DNA from: Desmodus rotundus | Taxonomy: Eukaryota > Chordata > Mammalia > Chiroptera > Phyllostomidae | Length of the DNA: 64,000 nt | NCBI RefSeq assembly: GCF_022682495.2 | Contig: NC_071390.1 | Coordinates: forward strand, 170,091,220 to 170,155,219 | Direction of reading: 5' to 3' | In this document: one piece after another, positions 1-12,859 of the stretch | How positions within the stretch are numbered: position 1 is the stretch's first letter | Layout: every line of letters starts with the position of its first letter | Notes under the pieces: generated by a model | The model's input: the letters and a program-made list of their open reading frames with translations, nothing else | The model's database searches: none | What the model was told of the DNA's origin: nothing | Translations under genes and position numbers: made by a program

Positions 1-189
1 CTGCTGAAGTTTCAAAGGGACCAGGAAGCTGGATTTAGGCTTCAAAAAGGCCATGACAGAGCTGTGGAATTGGGGGTGGGTGGGTCAAAGGCTTCAGTAT
101 GCCAGGCCTGGTCCTCATCATCACATTAAATAACTAATTGCACATGGTGTCACTATGTAATAATCTTAATATTGATGGCAGTTGTCTAT

Positions 190-412
190 TGAAGCACTCA
201 GTATGTGTCAAGTACAACCTTGTATGTTTGATATACATTATTCTTTTATTCTTTACAATAGTTCTACATCATGAGTATTACTCTCATTTTATCAAAGAGG
301 TGACTAATTAGGAAACTTAATGTTGTCCAAGTACGCAGAGTGTAGGGTTTTATCCAAACTCAAATCCAGGCCTTTCAAGTCTAACACTGACCTGTCTGCC
401 TCTCCAAACTTT
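190..412 (+). repeat. MIR SINE relic
   Basis: A diverged ancient tRNA-derived SINE, recognised from the order of its features: size-class opening, TTTATCAAAGAGGTGA (the gone 'bacterial-size' core variant), AACTTAATGTTGTCCAAG and a terminal AATCCAGGCCTTTCAA. No duplication is visible. It has no coding capacity. Confidence 0.6.
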
Positions 413-804
413 TCTTGAGGGTCTGCTATGAGCCCAGCTCCTATCTAACTTCTAAAGAAGAAGTAGTGAACACACAGGCCTCCTGCCCTTGGAAATATTG
501 CCCTTGAGTTAGTGAGTTAGATCTTTCACAAACATGTTAGTAGTTAGCCCTTTACCATGATGGCGAATGCTATGAGGAAAAGTTCCAGGAGGCTGTTGTG
601 GGCAGGGGCGTGGCAGTCAAAGGAGACAAAAGTCCCACGATAATGTGGACAGGTGAGAGTTCCTTGCATCAGGAACCTTTCGTGTTTAGCTTATGTTAAA
701 AATCATCAATTCAAAATATTCTTTTCATAGTGCAAGTTTAATTTGTTGAAGACTGAACTGAATTTCTTAATGACTTTCTATAGATAATATAGTCATATCT
801 TAAT

Positions 805-1085
805 AAGCAAAGTAATGACAAAACAAACAAGCAAGCATAATATAACCAGAGACATTGAAATAAAGAACAAACGGACAGTGACCAGAGGGGGGGTGGAGGG
901 AGATAACGGGGGAAAGAAAGGGAAGGGTCATCAAGGAACATGTATAAAGGACCCGTAGACAAAGCCAAAGGGAGGAAGGATTGAGGGTGAGAGGTAGGGG
1001 TGGGTGGGGCAGGGGGAAGTGGTGATGGGAAAATGGAGACAACTGTACTGTAACAATAAAAAATTGTTGCATAAAAAAAGAAACA
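805..1085 (+). mobile_element. 5'-truncated L1 (3'UTR only)
   Basis: TATAACCAGAGACATTGAA matches the start of the 3'UTR of the intact L1 at 46034. A G-rich region follows, then GGAAAATGGAGACAACTGTA, AATAAA and a short A-rich tail. It is an older copy from a related L1 family. The 5' limit is uncertain and no clean duplication is seen. The antisense reading frames over it are spurious. Confidence 0.82.
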
Positions 1086-1489
1086 AAATAATGTAGGAAA
1101 TTTTAAGTATATTATTATCACCTTTAACATATTTTCACACAAATCCAGCAGAGAGAAGGGACCATACTTTGATTCAATGCCTTATTTGATTCAAGTGCTT
1201 ACTTGGAACGTCTGACCCATAGTTGCTTCCTGTTGAAGAGTTAGTGGGTTAAGTGAATAAAAGCAGGATATGGTGAGTCAAGAGGTTTTTGCTTTGAAGG
1301 TTTGCTTTTCCTCGGCTGCTTTATTCTTTGATCCAACGCAAGCCGTCCCCTTTTATAAAAGTGCATCTGTAGGCAATTGCAATAGGAATTCTTTGGAGCG
1401 ATGTTATCCCCACTTGGAACTCATGGTGAAAATAAACACTTAAAAAATTGTTAAAAATGACAAGCCTTTTCTCCACCTGTAGAATGACT

Positions 1490-1745
1490 CTCTCCTGGCT
1501 GCCAGCACCATGCCAGGTGCTCCATGGTCTGTAAAGGTTTTCTCATAGTCCCGTCACATCAACCTGATGAACTAGGAATTGATGCCCATTACTGTTGCTA
1601 CTATGAGACCCATTTGACAGATGAGAACACTGAGGTTCAGAAAAATTGAGTGCACTTCCCAAAGTCAAAGGCTAGTAAAGTGCACTGTCAGGTTCCAGTC
1701 CGAGGGCTGTTGGACTCCAGAGCCTGTGTTCCTTCTACCCGCACT
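1490..1745 (+). repeat. MIR SINE relic
   Basis: Contains the MIR-typical succession CCATTTGACAGATGAG, AACACTGAGGTTCAGA, AAAGTCAAAGGCTAGTAA, and an ending on GGACTCCAGAGCCTGTG. Diverged. The reading frame at 1621-1857 falls within and just after it and is not a gene. Confidence 0.75.
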
Positions 1746-1969
1746 GGGAGGTTGTTCTGTATTTGCTGTCTTTGTGTGTCAGGCCAATCAGAACAGGAGC
1801 AGTGTGTTGTCAGGACGTATTAAGCATAGACAGTGCACAGTCTTCAGGCAGAGCTGACAACTTGCAGAAGGAAGGAAATGCTAGAGAACGAGTAAGGGAG
1901 GTCGAATCTAACACCAGAGCTATCAGATCACTGGGAAAGGCTGACTTGCAGGCAGTGTGTTTGTGACAA

Positions 1970-4630
1970 ATGATTCCCCTCTGTTCTTTTGATTCAACAA
2001 AACCCTATTAAATTTGTCACCATTTCCTCTGTGCCCAGCACAGGATAAGCATACATACTTAATGAAAACAAAAATGAATTTCAAAACAGTAAGTGGAAGC
2101 CATCTCTGTGAGAATGAATGAGCAGGGCTCCGGCTTAGAGGTTACACCCTTTGCAACTTGTCACAGTCTCTGAAATGTTCCTTTACCCGTAATAAATATC
2201 AGTCAGCTGATGATGTATTTAATACCTCAGCCATTAGATAGTCCATTTGCATTTTCCTGTCTGCACTCACACACAGTTGGCTTCCTTGGGATTTTATGTT
2301 TGCTTAGTTTAGAATGAGATACTGAAGTATATATATCAAACAGCTGTTTTAAAAATACATCATGCTATGATATTGAGGATTGTCAGAAATGGACCATATA
2401 CCCATGTAAATGATAACTCTGATTTTTATAGGCTTCAGCTTAACTATCCCTTAGAAGTTTAACAAAATAAGTAATTACTTATTGCCATATTGCCCAGAAG
2501 AAAATAAAATGAGAAAATACCCACATTGCCTTAAGCCAAACATATGGAGTCTACAAAAAAAATAAAAAGCCCACACCATAAGCCATGATGTTTAGTGCCT
2601 GTGTTTTTATCCAAAACTTAAGTTGGGCTATTGAAAAAAATGGGGTTGAGAAAGGCAAGAAGGAAACTTGTATGTTTTTTTAAAGGCATAAAGTAGTGCT
2701 AATTTGAATATTATCCAAGTCTTCTTTAATCATTGGACTTTCAAATAAGGTGAGAAATTTGAACCAGTTTCACTGAGGATGCTTGAGAAGATAATGTGTA
2801 CTATTCAGAAGAATAATTTTATTAGCATCATCTCTCCCTTATCCCACCTTGACTCTGGGTGGCAACACACTTCCCCAGAATAAGAGGACTTCACAGATCC
2901 TCTGGTGCTTGCAGTGGCTCAGTGGCCACAGCAGGAGCTCCGATGGAAAATATTCGTAGGTGTCCCTAGGTGGGTTTCAGTGCATGAATGAAGGCTAACA
3001 GAGGTATATGTGTCTCTTATAAAATAATTGATGCCTTTCACAATTTGGTTGTAATCGCTGGGGTAATGAAAGTATGGAGCAGAAAGTTTTTTAAAGACTA
3101 GAAGAAGAGCAGAAAGAAAGAGGAGATAAATATTTTTAAAGGGTATTGAGGACATACACTTGCAAAAGTGGACATGTCAGTAGGAAAGCAAATATAAGTG
3201 GACAGTTATCCATCTGGAAATAAGAAATCAAGGAAAGAAGGTCTTGGAAATCTAGACAAGAGAGGAAGTCCATGTTTGAATCCATCGCTGGAAGCTGTAC
3301 TTGGCTAGTAAAAGGGTCTGAGATGAAGACAACAGTGGACAAAAGTGACAGAGAGCTTGTGCTCAGCCACTGGAAATTATTCTTTCTGTTGATGCTTCTC
3401 ACACCTCTCTGCTGGCTTTGCTGATGGCTAGTGTGGGTCCATTTGCTATTTGTGGAAATGGTTGTAAAGGGAGTAAAATTCCTCTCAAATAAAGGAAATA
3501 AACTGGAAGTAGTTTGCTGCAAAGATTTAGTTGAAATGGTCCGTGAGGTTGAGAATGATGATGCCTAGTTGCCTTTCACTCAGAGGAGATTTGACATGTT
3601 TTGCTTTTGCATTCATGCCTTTCTATCCCCAAGTCACAGATAAGTAAACTGAGGCAGGCATGTAGATATGAATCAGGGAGGAAAAGTACAAGAAAAGCTC
3701 CTGGCAGAATGCCAGGTAAATGTTGAAACCCTCTGTGGATCCAGCCTTGAAATCTGTGATTTACTGAGAAACACAATAGCTTCCTTAAAACTGAAATCTA
3801 AGTCACAGAAAGGTGAGGTTTTCTTCCAAATCTGAGCACAATTTGACTTTTAGAGAAAACCCAACTTTGTTTTAAAAGTCAAACCAAAAGTGATGTGTAT
3901 TCTGCCTTACACAATATTTATGTTTGTAGAAATTATACTAAAGGAAAACATTTTTCTTCCAGCTATTGGCAACCTTGTATATAATAAACTTACATTCTCC
4001 TATTTGGATATGCTTACCTAGTACCACCTGGTGGCAGCTAAAAATATTTCAGGAAAGGAGAAGACAACATCCCCAGTTTCTCAAATTCAAACTTCAGTCT
4101 CTGGAGGGAGATGGGACCACGTGTTTGAGGTGGTTTGACTCAGTAAAGAGCTGGCACTGAAGTCTCTTGTCATGTTGCCAATGCCAAGAATGAGGAATGC
4201 ACTTTCAGATGAATTTCTTTAGTCATAATTGAGCGTGTTTATTTCTTCATTCTCCTTCTCCCCGATCCCAAACTTGGATGCCTAAGACAGCCGACTAGCA
4301 GTAGGAATGTCAATGACGACAGCGGAGAACAAACCTAAGTGGAACATACAAAGGTGTCAACCCAGCACCTTGGCCTCATTAATATCAGGTTACTGCTAAT
4401 TGTGCTAACAACACAATTGTGCTCCCCCATCATTATGTAATAATGACTTTCTTTTTATCACTGGCTTAAATTGCTTTTTTAGATCTAGTCCCCTGAAAAT
4501 TGCTTATCTTCCCCTAGGCATGTTCCTATAAAACATTTATTCAACCAATATTAAGTATTCCACAATTGCCAAACACAATGCTAGTACAAGAGATTTAACA
4601 TTGAACTAAGGGCTAAATTCCTACTCTTAC
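1970..4630. other. Non-coding stretch without a recognised element
   Basis: AT-rich sequence. Short MIR-like words occur (for example near 3630, ACAGATAAGTAAACTGAGG), but nothing long enough to define. Minus-strand frames up to 128 codons at 3136-3522 have no recognisable domains and start without supporting context. No gene is called. Confidence 0.6.
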
Positions 4631-4654
4631 AGTTTTAATAGAAGAGACTACTAC

Positions 4655-4895
4655 TATGTAGTAGTTATATACCAGTGCTATTCTGTGCCAGGCTCTGTTC
4701 TAAATGATTTATTGATTTGCTTTTTTTTTCATGACAACTCTATGATGTAGAGACTATTTTTATCCCAATTTTATTAATGAAGAAATTTAAGCACAGGTAA
4801 GCAAGTAACTCGTCCATGGTCACCAAAACAATAAATGATAGAGATTGGATTCAAACCCAAGCTGACTCCAGAATCTATTCTTATCCATTGTTTTC
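4655..4895 (+). repeat. MIR SINE relic
   Basis: Shows CTGTGCCAGGCTCTGTTCTA, then ATTTTATTAATGAAGAAATT, then CAAGTAACTCGTCCATGGTC and GATTCAAACCCAAGCTGACT. This is the full order of MIR landmarks, in plus orientation. Confidence 0.8.
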
Positions 4896-4899
4896 TACT

Positions 4900-5420
4900 G
4901 CCTTTCAGTAAACAAGAAGGCAAACAATAGACAGAACATTAATAAATAGTTTTACAGTAATCTACGAGAAAAAATAATTACTTTAGAATTTACAATAATT
5001 GTAAAATAACTTACAATAGCAAATGAGCAATAAGGAAAATTAAATATAATGATGAGGATAGAGAGAATAGCTTGGGAAGAGAGAAATGAGGAGTGTAAGA
5101 AGGGGCTGCTTCAGAGTAGGTGGCCAGAAACATCAGAGCTGAGATCTGGATAATAAGAGAACCCACGCTGCAAAGATCGAGGGGGTGGAGCCTCCCAGCA
5201 GAAGGAGGAGCACCTGCAAAGGCAAGGGGACTGTTGGAGAAGGTTCGAGGAGGCAAAGATGGCCCCTGAGGTTGGACTGTTGTGAACAAGGACGTGGACA
5301 AGATGAAGTTGGAAAGGTAGCAAGGGCCTGATCCTGCAGAGCCTTAACTGTAGGTAAAGAGTAAGAAACCATGTGGTCTGACTGGGCCAGCCCTTCTGAA
5401 GAAAGAGACCCATTCTCATT
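4900..5420 (+). repeat. Ancient interspersed repeat, same family as the L1 target
   Basis: Includes GCACCTGCAAAGGCAAGGGG, GGGCCTGATCCTGCAGAGCC and related blocks that match the repeat split by the intact L1 and those near 18.7-20 kb and 53.6 kb. The minus-strand frames of about 100 codons over this stretch are by-products. The family name is not certain. Confidence 0.45.
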
Positions 5421-5459
5421 TAGATGAGAAATCACTGGGTGGCTTTGATCCCTCCTGTC

Positions 5460-6085
5460 CTCCAGATTGTTTCTGCTGAAACATTTTACCTACTCACAGC
5501 TTCTATAGTATTTCTCAAGATAGTTCACTAGGTACACAGGAGATCTGCAGCTAATGTGCTGATTGTCCGTGGCTGGTTCTCTCACTGAAAGGCCAAAAGC
5601 CTGCTTTCTCTTGACGATTTTTTTCCAGACATTCTTTTCTCTAATTGTTCTGAATGTCCACTTACAGCCTCCAGTGTCAGTGAAGGTCTAGCCATAATGA
5701 TATCTCCTCTGACTAAAGGCTACAGTAGAGGCATTCAAAAGTGCTGAAAGCAAATGAAATCATGTTTTATTGCTAGGAACTGGAGACTGTTTGGCATTTA
5801 GTAAAGCAAATGTTTGACCCAAGGGCACTATTTTACCAGTGTTAGTCATGAATCTCTTCTATGTTTGTTTTATTCAGTTTCAACATGGTACTATCTGATG
5901 AATAATGTTCCCACAGTGAGTGTTAAAGGCCCAGAGGGAAGAATTATGGTATCTGTAGTAATGGCATGTGAAGAACACAGTGAGCCCAGAAGAAAAGCTA
6001 CCTCATTGTCCTAGAAAAGGCAGGAAATGTGCCTCCTCAAATGCATGCAGTCTCTGAACTTAGCCTTCCACAGATGCCTACCACA
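5460..6085. other. Non-coding stretch without a recognised element
   Basis: No repeat landmarks, RNA gene features or credible coding region were seen. The 66-codon frame at 5814-6014 has no recognisable motif. Confidence 0.6.
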
Positions 6086-6180
6086 TGACTTAGGCTCACC
6101 TATTAGATTGAAAACTCCCTAAACAGCAATGTTTCACAGCTTTTTATCGCAACACCAAGCATGACACCTTGTAATTTATA
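6085..6180 (+). repeat. L2 LINE 3'-end relic
   Basis: TTAGATTGAAAACTCCCTAA followed by a stretch like 'cagcaatgtttcacag' and AAGCATGACACCTTG follows the L2 3' end consensus. It lies directly before the minisatellite, which may have grown from its simple-repeat terminus. Confidence 0.55.
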
Positions 6181-6197
6181 AGGTGCATATGGTTATC

Positions 6198-6390
6198 ATG
6201 GATGGTTGGATGGAAGGATGGGTGGGTGAAAGGATGGGTGGATGGGTGGGTGGATGGGTGGGTGGATGGATGGGTGGATGGACAGATGGGTGGATGGACA
6301 GATGGGTGGATGGATGGGTGGATGGACAGATGGGTGGATGGATGGGTGCATAGATGGGTGGATGATGGATGGATGGATGGATGGACGGAT
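6198..6390 (+). repeat. (GGAT/GGGT)n minisatellite
   Basis: A purine-rich tandem array of GGAT and GGGTGGAT units on the plus strand. GGACAGATGGGTGGAT recurs several times near 6287-6350, giving a higher-order unit. It opens long frames on both strands (repeated WMDGW-type and [11 protein letters not shown] peptides) that are artefacts. It is likely to vary in length between individuals. Confidence 0.95.
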
Positions 6391-6634
6391 AAAGAATTCA
6401 AAGGTCTTGAGAGTCAGAGTGCAGTCTAGGTAATGCTTCCTCCTGTAAGGGAATCTTGATGATGGTCAAATCAGATGAAGTAACATATGACCAGGAACTA
6501 AAATATCACTGATAACCAGTCTTAAGAAAAGTTTCAGCATTCATGTCTGGAGAATAGCTGATTTCTAGCTCTCCTGTTTGCAAGTGTGGAGCCAGGCAAG
6601 TCAAGGATATTTAATCAAAGGATATTAATTGAGG

Positions 6635-6875
6635 ACAAACTTGTCAACCTATCCTGATCCTCTCTTAGACTGGGTAACTCTCTAGGTCTCAGTTCAGATG
6701 TCTTTATATCACTTCCCTCAGGAATATATTCCTGACCCCCAAGACAAGATTAGGGCCAATCCCTGTTGCCTCTACTGCACAAGAATATGCTGTAATTTCT
6801 ATGTCAATGTCACATTGTTTCAAGCTATATCCTCAGTGTTTGAAACCTAGTATATACTAAAATTAGCAGGAATAT
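6635..6875 (+). repeat. L2 LINE relic
   Basis: GGTCTCAGTTCAGATGTC, CCTCAGGAATATATTCCTGA and CCCCAAGACAAGATTAGG follow the order of the L2 3' region. Old and diverged. Confidence 0.55.
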
Positions 6876-7030
6876 TGCCTCTTAGTGGGAGAAGTCACTC
6901 TCTGCCTAAAGTTCAAGCTTAAGACAGATCCGTCTCTTCCAATATAAGCATAGAAACATGAGATATCATCATGCTTGTAATCAGGAGATTAGGATATTAC
7001 TATATAATTACCACATAAAGATATGATAGC

Positions 7031-7078
7031 CAGATAGATAGACAGATAGTAGAGAGTAGATAGATAGACAGATAGAGA
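7031..7078 (+). repeat. (GATA)n microsatellite
   Basis: Imperfect GATA and GACA units over about 48 bp. Confidence 0.85.
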
Positions 7079-7079
7079 C

Positions 7080-8150
7080 TGAATTTTTAATAGGGGCTAT
7101 ATGTGAAGATCTAATATAGCCATTCTTTAATATATTTGCCTAGAAGTATTCAGAGGGAGAAAGGACATTACAACTTGCCAACATTAGCTTTTTCCTCTTT
7201 GTTGAATCTACATAATAAAATCAGTAAAAATATATCATTTGAATATATCTGTAAAACAGGGCCTAGAGATACACTGCATTAATTTATATTCATTATATAT
7301 ACATATGATTTTTGTTTTTCCCTTGTGTTCTTTTCCCAGTGACACCTCATATGTTTTTTTCTTAGCTACACATCCACTTGAAATACAGTCCACCTCATCG
7401 ACCTCTACTTTTTCCCAGTTCATTTCATCTTCAACTATATGTGGTTTTTGTTGTATTAGCTTTTTATTTATTTTACAAGTTTTTCACTAATAAATACATA
7501 TATTAATTTTTCATCAGAAAAATATATTTTATTATTTCTAAGTGAACTCTTTTTTAAATTTAATATTTATTGTATTTTTCCAGTCTAAGTAGAACTCTAA
7601 GCATACAGATATTTATACTATTTGTTATAATTGGAAATCAATCTTCTTTTTCTTATTTATAAGCAATGTAAATGAAAGATACTATTGGGATTCTAGTCAT
7701 AAACTCCAGAACTGGAAATCTGATTCATGTGATTCATCAGGAATTACTTCAGAAGCATCTTAAGTGTTTGTTTATGGATTTTGGAAAGATGCAATAGTCA
7801 GATTTATGAGACTTTGGGTAATTGTGTTTTTAGGTACTTATTTAAAAATGGCATCACCATAAACATTTCAGCATATTTTGTTGACTTGGTGTCTGAGTAA
7901 TTAGATGAAGTAGAAAGAGTAGTTGGTTTCTTACTAGCCTGTTACAAGCCCTTGATGGGGAAAATATTTATTGACTGCACAGTTTCTTCAGCCACCACAA
8001 TCTCTGTAACTTTAGTGACTTGCTCTTTATTCTGCATGATCCATCATGGGGGCTCTAAGAACAGGCATTAGGTTGAAGAGTAAATGAAAAGGAAGAAGTG
8101 GAGGTAGTTGATGAAGACTGTACTTTAAGGAGATGAATAAGTAAGAGAAA
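7080..8150. other. Non-coding AT-rich stretch
   Basis: Very AT-rich with no repeat landmark or credible coding region. The opposing frames near 7235-7490 (62 and 83 codons) overlap each other and show no motifs. Confidence 0.6.
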
Positions 8151-8154
8151 TAAA

Positions 8155-8395
8155 TGAGCCTATTTGGTTGGAGTGCTGTCCTGTAACTGAAAGGTTGTGG
8201 GTTTGCTTCCCCATCAGGGCACACACCTAAGTTGTGGGTTTGATCCCTGTAGGGGCACGTATGGGAGGCAAACAGTCAGTGCTTCTCTCTTGCATTAATG
8301 TTTCTCTCTCTCCCTTCCTCTCTTGCTTCCCCTCTCTGTTGAAAAGCAATGGAAAATTCCTAAGGAGAAGGTAAAAAAACATTAAAAATAAAAAA
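8155..8395 (+). mobile_element. Ves-type bat SINE (diverged)
   Basis: A tRNA-derived SINE: ACTGAAAGGTTGTGGGTTTG in the B-box area, CATCAGGGCACACACC, TAGGGGCACGTATGGGAGGC, a TTTCTCTCTCTCCCTTCC pyrimidine segment, and an A-rich end. The tRNA-like 5' end is damaged. Ves SINEs are found in bats, which helps identify the host. The minus-strand frames across it are spurious. Confidence 0.75.
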
Positions 8396-8399
8396 ATGA

Positions 8400-11040
8400 A
8401 GTGTGGCTTAGAAAATGACATAAGGACGAGAGAAGCATTTATAAAGACCATTGTTTACTACTTATTATAAAAACAACATAAGTCGATTATATAGTATTTC
8501 TCATAAGCCAGAAAAAATATTCTAATCTTTTTTCAACACATACACCCACATGCACACATCCACCCACCCACACACAATTATATGTTTTTTACAACAAATT
8601 TGAGATATTTACCCATAACTAGAACTTTTCCATGTCTTTTCATTAGTTTTCCAAAAGATTCTTGCCAATTTGGACATTTTCCAATACTTCCTACTATATT
8701 TTCACAATAGCTATTCTTGAGCAAAACTCTTTGGACACTTTGTATTATTTCTTTATGATGCATTTAAGGAAAGGATAATGTGTGGATTGAATATAGCTAA
8801 AACTACATTCAAGTTTGAGTGAGCAGAAAGTCAGAAGCTTCACCAGAACAGAGAGCAAATAATGGAGCAAGGTCTGGTGGGAGGTCAAAGCAATGGGTAT
8901 ACCTTGGCCTGAGAAATGAGTCTTTAAAATGATCTGGCATCTACTGATACTTCCTCTAAGATGGAAAGGAAGAAAGAAACATGATGGAAAATATAGAAGT
9001 TTGGTGTTGGAAGAGGAAATACTAGAGTGTGTCCTTCTCAGATAATTCCTCTTCCGAATGACACAGGAAATATGTTCATCTGATGAGAATAGGAAGTTAG
9101 GAATGCAGTTGAGGACTTGAGGAGGTTAAGTTTTAGAATAATCCATTTTTGGAGGGGAAAGTAAGCAAAGTGGCATAAATATTAACTTACACTTTTTGAT
9201 TCCTAATCAAGAGCCAAGAGAATGAGTGTCAGGATATTAGTTGTATTATTTCAGGTAATTTTTTCACCAACTCTGAAAAATAAGAAGGCAAATGAAGAAA
9301 TTAAGCTTGTAAAACTTGAGTAGCTATTAAGGGCACATGGTTGCTATACCTGAAAATAATTCTAGACTCAGGAATTCATGTCCCTTATGTGAACCACGAC
9401 AGCAACAATGGCACTGCCATCAGGTGACGTCAAGTGACACCTGTAATCACCATGCTCAAATCTGAAAAACACTGCTCTGGACAAGAAACAGACACAATCA
9501 AATATTCATTTTTATTAATATTTATGTTTTTCAACTAGAGAAATAGGTGGTAATAAACCTGCACTGACTTTCAAGCATATTGTCTAACTTGCCGTTGCGT
9601 ATGTCATCAAAATTATGCTTTGAAACTGCCTCGTGTCCCTGCAGCCCCCAGACTGCTGCTTTCATTAAGAGGAAGGACCTTATTTCAAAGACAGATAATT
9701 AAAATAAGTTGTAATGAAGATGGAAATGGTAGTATCTTATGCTGAGTAAGTCCACAGGGATTTGTAGCTGAAGTAGGTTGAGGCTTTAATAGTAAAAAGA
9801 TGTTTTTGATAAAGCTGCCTGAGGCATGGTAAAAGGTCTTATTCAAGCTGAGGTTAACAGTTGAATGCTGAATTTAATTTCAAAAAGTATAATAGCTTGG
9901 GAAATGTAGGGAAGTTATTGGAAACTTAGTTTGAAGTTTTCTTTTTAAGGGAGAATGCAGAAAGTAGTTTTTTAATATTCACTCATGCATTTAATAGCCA
10001 TGTTTTAGCCCCTAATATATATATATATATATGCCTACAAGCTAGAGGATCAGAGAGAAGAAACATAAAGATTAACATAAGCTTCCCTGCCCTTGGACCC
10101 ACATAGTCACCTGTTCCCTACAATGTCCAGTCCAATAATAAAACATCTTGCATGTAGTTTACACTTAAAGCACTCTTGTTGAACTGGCACTCCCAAGAAC
10201 GCAATCATCCATTCTTCTTTTTAAAATGTAGGATTCAGGGAGTGCTCAGGAACAGTAGATACCTTCCACCAGACTGCATCCTCCATGAGGCGAAGGTCCA
10301 CTTAATTTGTTCGCTGCAGGGAAACAACGTCTGCGTACAGTCAGTACTCAATAACTTGAATAAACAAGCCCAGGGCGCCAGTCATGCTGGCCCAGGGATC
10401 TGAAATTGCCACCGCTGAGCTAAATCTTCCTGTGGATTTGGAAGTCATCTCCAAAGTAGAGCCTGTTCAAACGTAAATATGTATTACCTGCGGGGTACCT
10501 ACTCACTGGATGCCTGTTTTCCAACCAGGTGATTCGATTCATAGATGAGATGGCTGCACTGGTGAAAGCAGACCCTGTGGGAAGGAGAGAGGCGCTGGAT
10601 TTATTCTGATACCGTAGGAGGGGGTTTGAACCTCAAAATGTTAGAACTAGAAAAGTTCATAAAAATTACAAAATGCCGTGATTTTATTATTTTTCAGCTG
10701 CAACAGTACCTCTTCTGAATAAGTTGAGAATAAAACCCCAGTGTATTCTGTTTATTTCAGCATAGAGGATCTCATAGCCCCCACTTAGACTCGTCTTGGC
10801 CCCTTTGCCCATGGAGGTGTATGAGGGATCTGCCAGATCCAACTGTGAAGCCAGAAATCTAGTCCAGCTTCCTTACTTTTCAGAAGGGCAAATCATGCCC
10901 TGTGAGTTAGATTACCTTTGCAAGACAATGACCTTGTTAGGATGTGAATTTAGGCTACCCTGTTGGTCTTGCGTCCTATTCAAGTCCATAGGAAAGGAGT
11001 GCAAATGATTTGACACAAATCCCCACTTTGACTTGTCTAA
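8400..11040. other. Non-coding stretch, small simple repeats only
   Basis: Contains a (CCACA)n-like patch at about 8540-8575 and a short (TA)n at about 10013-10032. The part at 10800-10960 has a faint MIR-like character. No gene, RNA or other mobile element was recognised. Confidence 0.55.
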
Positions 11041-11049
11041 TTGTCTTAT

Positions 11050-11365
11050 TGACTTCGGGTCAATGTTGAAAAGTTGCACTGGACAAGCCAGACAGTCAAA
11101 GAAAGCTTTATTTAAGACTATTGCAAAAAGGGGTCAAGACAATTGTGATAGAGGAGAGAGATTGTTAAAAAAGAGGCGGGAAAAGTGTTAAATGTTGGGG
11201 TGAACTAATAGAGGAACTTATAGGGCAGGGCTGTTGGTCAATGTTATGAGGCCATCTGTGTTTGGCGATTGTTGCTTATCCAAGGTAGGCTCCCACTCTC
11301 CCACAGAGACTTGAACTAGGGGTCCTGTCTTTGTTGATGATTACATTTCAAAGTGGATGTAATCA
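11050..11365 (-). mobile_element. Possible solo LTR of an endogenous retrovirus
   Basis: Read on the minus strand, an AATAAA signal (near 11110) is followed by a short GT-rich segment and TGTCTGGCTTGTCCAGTGC, as in the R-U5 part of many retroviral LTRs. No paired LTR or internal coding sequence was found. This is a tentative call from layout only. Confidence 0.3.
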
Positions 11366-11744
11366 TACCTTTGAGAGAGGTATTTCTGGACTTTAGATGA
11401 TTTACATCTTAAAAGGTCAGAAATCGAATTTATAACTTTAAGTTTTCTAAAATAAATGATCTAAGAAATGGGAAGTCAGGCATCTACAGTCAAGAAGAAA
11501 CTTGTCTCAAGTTTAGTCAAGATGAGGGAATATTCAGTGTCCTCGTTTCTAAAAAGAAGGTAACAAAATCATATCTTAAGAAAGTTTTTGAAAATTACAT
11601 GAGTTAATATTACTAATGCATTTATATACAAAGAACTTAATATCATAGAAATATCAAATACAGAGAGCCGACTAAAGCTCATCAGATGAGACCCGCTTTG
11701 GTAAAAAGGGTAAGTGAAATATAGGGTAAAACTAATAAACCCTC

Positions 11745-11925
11745 ACATATAACAAGCCCCTAATAAATGTCAAGTACTTACATTATTTCTAATCCCCTAC
11801 AAATTAATCATTATTCTAATTTTGTAGGGAAACAATCTGAATCCCAGAAAGGTTAAGTCTTTTGTTCAAAGTCACATACCAGCAGGCACAGAGCCGTGAT
11901 TCAACCATAGGAGTATCTAACCTTA
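11745..11925 (+). repeat. MIR SINE relic
   Basis: ATTTTGTAGGGAAACAATCT, AATCCCAGAAAGGTTAAGTC, AAAGTCACATACCAGC and GTGATTCAACC give the MIR order in plus orientation. Confidence 0.75.
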
Positions 11926-12544
11926 AAATCTTGTTTTTTTTCCCCTCACTAAAATACAAAGCTTCTTCTCAGAAACTGTATCAGGCCTAAGACCAGAGAA
12001 GACACAACTATATAGTTATTCTGTTCAAGAGGCTGAGAGGTCAACTTTTTTGTTATTTTGTTCCCAAGTTTTTTTGGATTGTGGGTGTTAAAATGAGAGG
12101 TGAAAATTGAGTGGACCCATTGAGTGGACAATGAAGCCATTCAACTACCTGCAACTAAGAGCTCTAAGGGCGCAATGTGACATTTTCTGGGACAGGCCAT
12201 GTGAGCACTTAAGGACATTGGTGCTCCATTAGGTGGAAGGCAGGTGACCTTTTCTTTCCTTGCCTTCTATACTTGGCATTAGCAGGAAAGGAGTGGAGTG
12301 CTCAGAGACAAGGAAAGCTCTCTGTTGTAAGCAAGAGCATTTTACCTCCTTGGGCTCAGCTGGATAAGGAGTATTCTATGAGAAGCCACATACAAAATAA
12401 AAGCTTTTCTTCTTTGTTTAGACTGCAGCATGGGACTTCCTCTCCCTGCTGCTTATCGATTCAAGGAAAGTCCATTCAAAGATTCTGCTGGAAATGTGAT
12501 TTAGGAGAGCACTCACCTAGCTGAGGTCAGCAGCTCTCTGCAGA

Positions 12545-12700
12545 GCGCTGGACTTACTGCCACACGCTTGGGTTTTAAGCTATTCACTGAGAAGCTATGA
12601 CTGTGGACAAAGCAGTTTTTTCTCTCTGAACCTCAGTTTCCTACTGTATAAAAAGGACATAAACTAAATCACTCCTAAGTTTGGTTCCTTACAGTCTTGT
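12545..12700 (-). repeat. MIR SINE relic
   Basis: CTCTGAACCTCAGTTTCCTA followed by CTGTATAAAAAGGACAT is the antisense MIR core. Confidence 0.65.
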
Positions 12701-12859
12701 CATTAGGGTTCTAGGGAACTGCCCCAATGATGTTTTCCCCCAGGGGTCTTGGGTGGTCACCCAGCCAGAAGAGAGCCTTCCTTCTCTGTACACCCATGCT
12801 CCTGACTGTTTGCGCCTCTCAGATACACTGTCCTCTTCTTTGTGTGAGAGGCAGCCTGG

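Noticed and set aside
6144..6433. Overlapping frames with HPSTHPS and WMDGW repeats
   Set aside because: Produced by the (GGAT)n minisatellite; the repeat has no stop in several phases.
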